Shown piece after piece: positions 61,031 to 64,000 of a DNA stretch of 64,000 nucleotides (its first letter is position 1; every line of letters begins with the position of its first letter). This stretch comes from H2-BAC3 sp045863035. Its GTDB lineage: Bacteria; Bacteroidota; Ignavibacteria; Ignavibacteriales; Ignavibacteriaceae. Location of the stretch: contig BTUV01000005.1 in the NCBI GenBank assembly GCA_045863035.1, positions 60,000-123,999 of the forward strand. Reading direction: 5' to 3'. The position numbers were made by a program, and so were the translations under genes. The notes under the pieces were generated by a model. It saw nothing but the letters and a program-made list of their open reading frames with translations, did not search any database and was not told where the DNA came from.

Positions 61031-62293
61031 ATGCTTGAAATGCAGAAAAAATTTTCCACAGCTTTTTATGCAATACTGAGTTTGCCGGCAACCGCCATGG
61101 GATTTGCGCTCTCTGTGCAAATTTCAGCCCTGAGCTGGATACTTTCCACAAAGTTCGGGCTTGATCTACACGAGATTGGATACGTCTGGGCGGCGGGACC
61201 GTTAGCCGGAATTTTTGGTCAGGTTATTGTCGGACTTATCAGTGATAAGGTATGGTTCTGGGGCGGAAGACGAAGACCATTTATCTTTATCGGCGGACCC
61301 ATTGCTGCACTGATGCTTCTTGCTCTACCGAATATCGGTGAAATTGCAGATGCAGTCGGGCTGACCAATTTGATTGTTGTAGCCACCGCGGTAGCTTTAA
61401 CACTTGATTTGGCTATCAACATAAGTTTTAATCCAACCCGATCAATAATCGCTGACGTTACTCCGGAAGGGGATAACAGAACCAAGGGATATACCTGGAT
61501 GCAGACGATATCCGGATTCTTCGGAGTGCTGGCTTATATCATCGGTGCTACATGGGGAAACATTGTTCTGATATATATTGGGGTGGCGGTAGTACTGCTC
61601 TTTTCAGTCCTGCCGGTGCTCTTCATTAAAGAGCCAAAAGTATTAACACAGCAGGAAGAAAATACCAGTGGCACTTCACATTCAGAAAAAAGCAGTTTAA
61701 GTGAACTGATGAAACTCTATCTGGCACATGGTTTTAGCTGGATAGGCGTGCAAACGATGTTTGTTTATACCATCGGTTTTATCCAGCAGAATCTCTCTAC
61801 CCAAAGTGATGCCGAAACCGGTCAGGTGATTTCAATTTCGTTTGCGGTGCTAAATACTGTTGGCTTTATTCTGCCGGCACTGGTATTCTCAAAACTAAGC
61901 AGCCGGATTGGACGGGTTAAAACACATTATGTGAGTTTATTCGTAATGGCTGCTGCTTATCTGTATATTGCTTTTAAGACGCGCACCATAACCGAGATGT
62001 ATATTGCCATGGCATTTGCCGGAGTGGGCTGGGCTGCCATTGTAAGTCTGCCATTTGCAATAATGTCTGAAAAGGTTGATAAAAACAGGATGGGGTATTA
62101 TATGGGAATTTTTAATTTGTCTGTTGTAATACCGCAGCTCGTGGTGAGTCTGGTTATTGGCGGATTTATTCAGGCCGCAGAAAATAAAAATATCATATAC
62201 ATTGTTGCCGGAGTCAGTCTGCTGATTTCAGCAGTGTTGTGGATGAGTGTGAGGGATACTTCTTCTGCAATTACAACTTCACCTCAGCGATAA
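61031..62293 (+). CDS. MFS sugar transporter, SLC45/sucrose-symporter-like
   Basis: Twelve helices in 420 residues. SLPATAMGFALSVQISALSWIL and VWAAGPLAGIFGQVIVGLIS open the protein, and the first long loop has the RRRPF motif (DKVWFWGGRRRPFIFIGGP), as in plant sucrose and animal SLC45 carriers. NISFNPTRSIIADVTPE is also conserved. It probably imports a disaccharide such as maltose with protons. The gene follows malG by 3 bp, so the operon has both an ABC and an MFS route for glucan products. A terminator closes the operon. ATG 61040 is an alternative start. Confidence 0.85.
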   Translation: MLEMQKKFSTAFYAILSLPATAMGFALSVQISALSWILSTKFGLDLHEIGYVWAAGPLAGIFGQVIVGLISDKVWFWGGRRRPFIFIGGPIAALMLLALPNIGEIADAVGLTNLIVVATAVALTLDLAINISFNPTRSIIADVTPEGDNRTKGYTWMQTISGFFGVLAYIIGATWGNIVLIYIGVAVVLLFSVLPVLFIKEPKVLTQQEENTSGTSHSEKSSLSELMKLYLAHGFSWIGVQTMFVYTIGFIQQNLSTQSDAETGQVISISFAVLNTVGFILPALVFSKLSSRIGRVKTHYVSLFVMAAAYLYIAFKTRTITEMYIAMAFAGVGWAAIVSLPFAIMSEKVDKNRMGYYMGIFNLSVVIPQLVVSLVIGGFIQAAENKNIIYIVAGVSLLISAVLWMSVRDTSSAITTSPQR

Positions 62294-62306
62294 GGCCATT
62301 AACATA

Positions 62307-62346
62307 GAAAAAAGGGCTGAGATAAAAAATACCTCAGCCCTTTTTG
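62307..62346 (+). terminator. Rho-independent terminator after the glucan operon
   Basis: AAAGGGCTGAG at 62311-62321 pairs with CTCAGCCCTTT at 62333-62343 around an 11-base AT-rich loop, with A-rich and T-rich flanks extending the stem. Confidence 0.92.
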
Positions 62347-62549
62347 TATATATCAGATAGTGTTCTGACCTCTGCCATAATTTGACTTAGCAGTAAAGAT
62401 ATGAGAATACCTGTTAAAAGCAAAGATTTTTTTATAATTTGTCATACTAATTTTAGTGAATAATTAAAGATATTTGAGATATAAGGACAATGTTACAATA
62501 GCAAAGCCCCCGCTTCCGATTTTCAATGAACAATGTATAGTTTTTTTTG

Positions 62550-62658
62550 GCCCCCTCTTTCCAATGCAGATCCCGGCAAACACAAATTTAATTTCTGCAA
62601 GTGAATATATTCAGTTAAAACTTACTCTGTCAGGAGAGAGGGGGTTTGGGGGTGAGTC
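62550..62658 (+). repeat. Dispersed-repeat-like unit, copy 1
   Basis: The unit begins GCCCCCTCTTTCC at 62550-62562 and ends in a 26-base stretch at 62633-62658, from GGAGAGAGGGGG to GGTGAGTC. The same two end blocks recur in opposite order and strand at 62914-63026. Within the unit, CCCCCTCTTTCC and GGAGAGAGGGGG are near inverted repeats of each other (one mismatch). The central 70 bases are unlike those of the other copy. The layout recalls small miniature-type or REP-like dispersed repeats. Confidence 0.7.
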
Positions 62659-62913
62659 TTGTTATTGCGAACATGTGGCTGACTCTTTGTTATATCTGAA
62701 CTTCTGAACAGGCGAAATCTTAAAAGATAGTTTTGTATTGTAATTTGTAAACTTTCTCATCAAAAAGTTAGTTATGATAACTAAGCAGAGTATTATAATG
62801 TTGTTTATTACCGAATATAGTCAGAGGCAATTGGTGACTTAAGATAAGGAGTAAAAAATAAATTTAAGAACACGTGTGAATCTTTGAATTGGTACATTTA
62901 TCTGGCTTTTTCT

Positions 62914-63026
62914 GACTCACCCCCAAACCCCCTCTCTCCCGTAAAATGGAAGTTCCGATATTTTAAAGAGTTAGTTGAAACTAAAAATTCTTCTCATTAT
63001 TTTAGATCGTTCGGGAAAGAGGGGGC
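62914..63026 (-). repeat. Dispersed-repeat-like unit, copy 2 (inverted)
   Basis: This is the inverted partner of the unit at 62550-62658. The 26 bases at 62914-62939 are an exact reverse complement of 62633-62658, and GGAAAGAGGGGGC at 63014-63026 is the exact reverse complement of 62550-62562. The interior of about 74 bases is not conserved. The two copies enclose 255 bases of AT-rich DNA, so the whole could fold into a large cruciform. Confidence 0.7.
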
Positions 63027-63088
63027 TTCAGGAAATGAATTTTTCAAAATTTATCAATAGAATTAGCACAAAAAATTACGCGATAAAC

Positions 63089-63122
63089 AAAAAAAGACCC
63101 GCAAGACATACATCTTGCGGGT
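63089..63122 (-). terminator. Rho-independent terminator of the last gene
   Basis: On the minus strand ACCCGCAAGA (63122-63113) pairs with TCTTGCGGGT (63106-63097) around a 6-base loop, and then C and a T-run follow (A-run at 63089-63095 on the plus strand). It lies 12 bp after the stop of the T9SS protein. Confidence 0.92.
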
Positions 63123-63133
63123 TCCTGGTTCTA

Positions 63134-63952
63134 CTATTTCAGTAAAACCATTTTTTTAACCTCTCTTTTATCGCCGGCGGTTAGGGCATAGAAGTAATTT
63201 CCGCTGGTCAGGTTGTGACCGTTGAATTCTACTTCATGCATTCCGGCTTCCAGGAAGTCATCAACCAGAGTCGCCACTTCTTGGCCTATGAGATCATAGA
63301 CTTTGAGAGTGACTTTTTCTGGGTCAGAAAGTGAGAACCTGATTGAGGTTGAGGGGTTGAAGGGGTTGGGGTAATTCTGACTAAGAGTGAAGTCACTGGG
63401 ATTAGACTCTTCGCCATCATCAATGCCAACCGTGATGCCGGGAACGCGGTAGAAGGAGAGTTTAGAAATGCCAGAAAACGCCCCGCTAGCAGACAAAACT
63501 AATTCCCGGCTACTATTCCAATCACCAGCATTAAAGATGCCAAATGAGCTATCCAGAATAACCGAGGAGACCTCGCCTTCCAAAGTAATCAGTAGAGCTG
63601 TAGCGGCGTGGGAATTTTCATTACTCTGACCCGGCTTAGTGGACTGCCCGACGATCACAAATCCTTGGCCGTTAGGGAACGGGAAGGAGTTGATGGGATA
63701 AGCATTAGACCGAACACCCATCGGAAAACCATAAGCGATCCACTGTTTGGTCCACAGAGTATCTCCCGTAGCCAGACTTAGTTCGCCGTAGCGGATTACT
63801 AAAGTTGGGGCACTCTGTCTGACAAACGTGCAGCTGAAGTATAGCCGGCCGTTTACTAGAGTCAAATCTGATCTGAAAGCATCCGGAACTTTAGTGGTCC
63901 AAATTAGGACACCGCTAGTGTCATACTTATCGAAGTTGATACTAGTGTCGCA
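63134..63952 (-). CDS. T9SS-sorted secreted protein, C-terminal part; reading frame broken upstream
   Basis: The C-terminal 85 residues are a type A T9SS sorting domain: LSQNYPNPFNPSTSIRFSL, DLIGQEVATLVD, GMHEVEFNGHNLTSGNYFYA and a basic KREVKKMVLLK end. It would be secreted through the outer membrane and have this tail cut. The part before looks like beta-propeller repeats (DKYDTSGVLIWTTKVP). A TGA at 63955-63953 stops this frame. Just upstream, other frames carry NSGGFIRQFKSDATLV and SQNK, so the gene seems to go on to the window edge through two frame changes. Whether these are mutations or sequence errors cannot be told. No start can be assigned. Confidence 0.75.
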   Translation of the reverse strand, partial: CDTSINFDKYDTSGVLIWTTKVPDAFRSDLTLVNGRLYFSCTFVRQSAPTLVIRYGELSLATGDTLWTKQWIAYGFPMGVRSNAYPINSFPFPNGQGFVIVGQSTKPGQSNENSHAATALLITLEGEVSSVILDSSFGIFNAGDWNSSRELVLSASGAFSGISKLSFYRVPGITVGIDDGEESNPSDFTLSQNYPNPFNPSTSIRFSLSDPEKVTLKVYDLIGQEVATLVDDFLEAGMHEVEFNGHNLTSGNYFYALTAGDKREVKKMVLLK

Positions 63953-64000
63953 TCACTCTTGAATTGACGGATAAAGCCTCCGGAGTTTTATTCTGGCTGA

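Larger units (their letters stand above)
62347..63088. other. Gene-free region holding paired inverted repeats
   Basis: These 742 bases lie between two terminators. A 77-codon plus frame (62474-62707) runs through the repeat, has no clear ribosome site and resembles no family, so I do not call it a gene. The only structure I see is the inverted repeat pair listed next. The rest is AT-rich with no tRNA or promoter that I recognise. Confidence 0.7.

Noticed and set aside
62474..62707. A 77-codon plus-strand frame in the gene-free region
   Set aside because: It runs through repeat copy 1, lacks a ribosome site and its translation resembles no family.
1..64000. tRNA, rRNA, CRISPR arrays, transposases, integrases or phage genes
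   Set aside because: I looked through the intergenic stretches and the gene products and saw none.

Overview
The window is about 42% GC by eye, densely coded and without tRNA, rRNA, transposase or CRISPR. It reads as chromosomal DNA from a Gram-negative member of the Bacteroidota/Chlorobi group, most likely class Ignavibacteria. The reasons are: the C-terminal type IX secretion (T9SS) sorting domain of the last gene, with the 'YPNPFNPST' signature; a Bacteroidota-type small Hc1-like histone; a SusC-style TonB receptor with a carboxypeptidase-like N-terminal domain; a DUF6588-like outer-membrane protein; many short lipoproteins; and promoter-like sequences resembling the Bacteroidota TTTG-N19-TAnnTTTG type. 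The organism label is an inference.

Layout. 1-6410 (+): coaE (5' end cut off by the window edge), a divergent prephenate dehydratase-like gene, proline dehydrogenase, tsaD, an unusual chorismate mutase-MltG fusion and an Ig-domain lipoprotein. 6407-12772 (-): a tight seven-gene operon of a SPOR-like lipoprotein, hutI, glutamate formimidoyltransferase, cyclodeaminase, a NamZ-type muramidase, a CsgG/FlgT-like envelope protein and a lipoprotein nuclease. 13240-22039 (+): glgA, gmhB, envelope proteins, glyA, tatC and a polyprenyl diphosphate synthase. 22041-23819 (-): UspA, a cyclic-nucleotide-binding protein and a HisA-like barrel lacking a catalytic Asp. 24217-28205 (+): bioY, a membrane Fe-S oxidoreductase, the Hc1 histone and a CapA-like protein. 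28304-41629 (+): a long co-directional run of housekeeping genes (NAD isocitrate dehydrogenase, MFS, dusB, PAP2, PolX, enoyl-CoA hydratase, apt, Nudix, PfkB, mtnA, recO, htrA, aroC, MBL hydrolase). 41707-48538 (+): an outer-membrane protein, an eroded ABC pair, an acyl-CoA carboxyltransferase and an MltD-like transglycosylase with six LysM repeats.

48556-53226 (+) is a thiamine acquisition unit: a TPP riboswitch, TonB receptor, thiamine pyrophosphokinase and sodium:solute symporter. 53280-55573 (-) carries pyruvoyl-dependent arginine decarboxylase, tyrS and smpB. 55899-62293 (+) is an alpha-glucan utilisation operon: a secreted GH13 enzyme, a fused binding-protein/MalF permease, MalG and an SLC45-like MFS symporter. 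62294-63133 has no gene but holds two inverted copies of a roughly 110-bp repeat. The window ends in a T9SS-secreted protein (-) whose upstream reading frame appears shifted.

The most unusual items are the chorismate mutase-MltG fusion, a PolX whose polymerase aspartates are gone while the PHP nuclease is kept, the HisA-like protein with Asn at the general-acid position, the single-chain maltose-type binding-protein/permease, the degenerate ABC pair, the SSS-family candidate thiamine transporter under a TPP riboswitch, and the paired inverted repeat. All functions are read from sequence motifs and family knowledge; no search was run.
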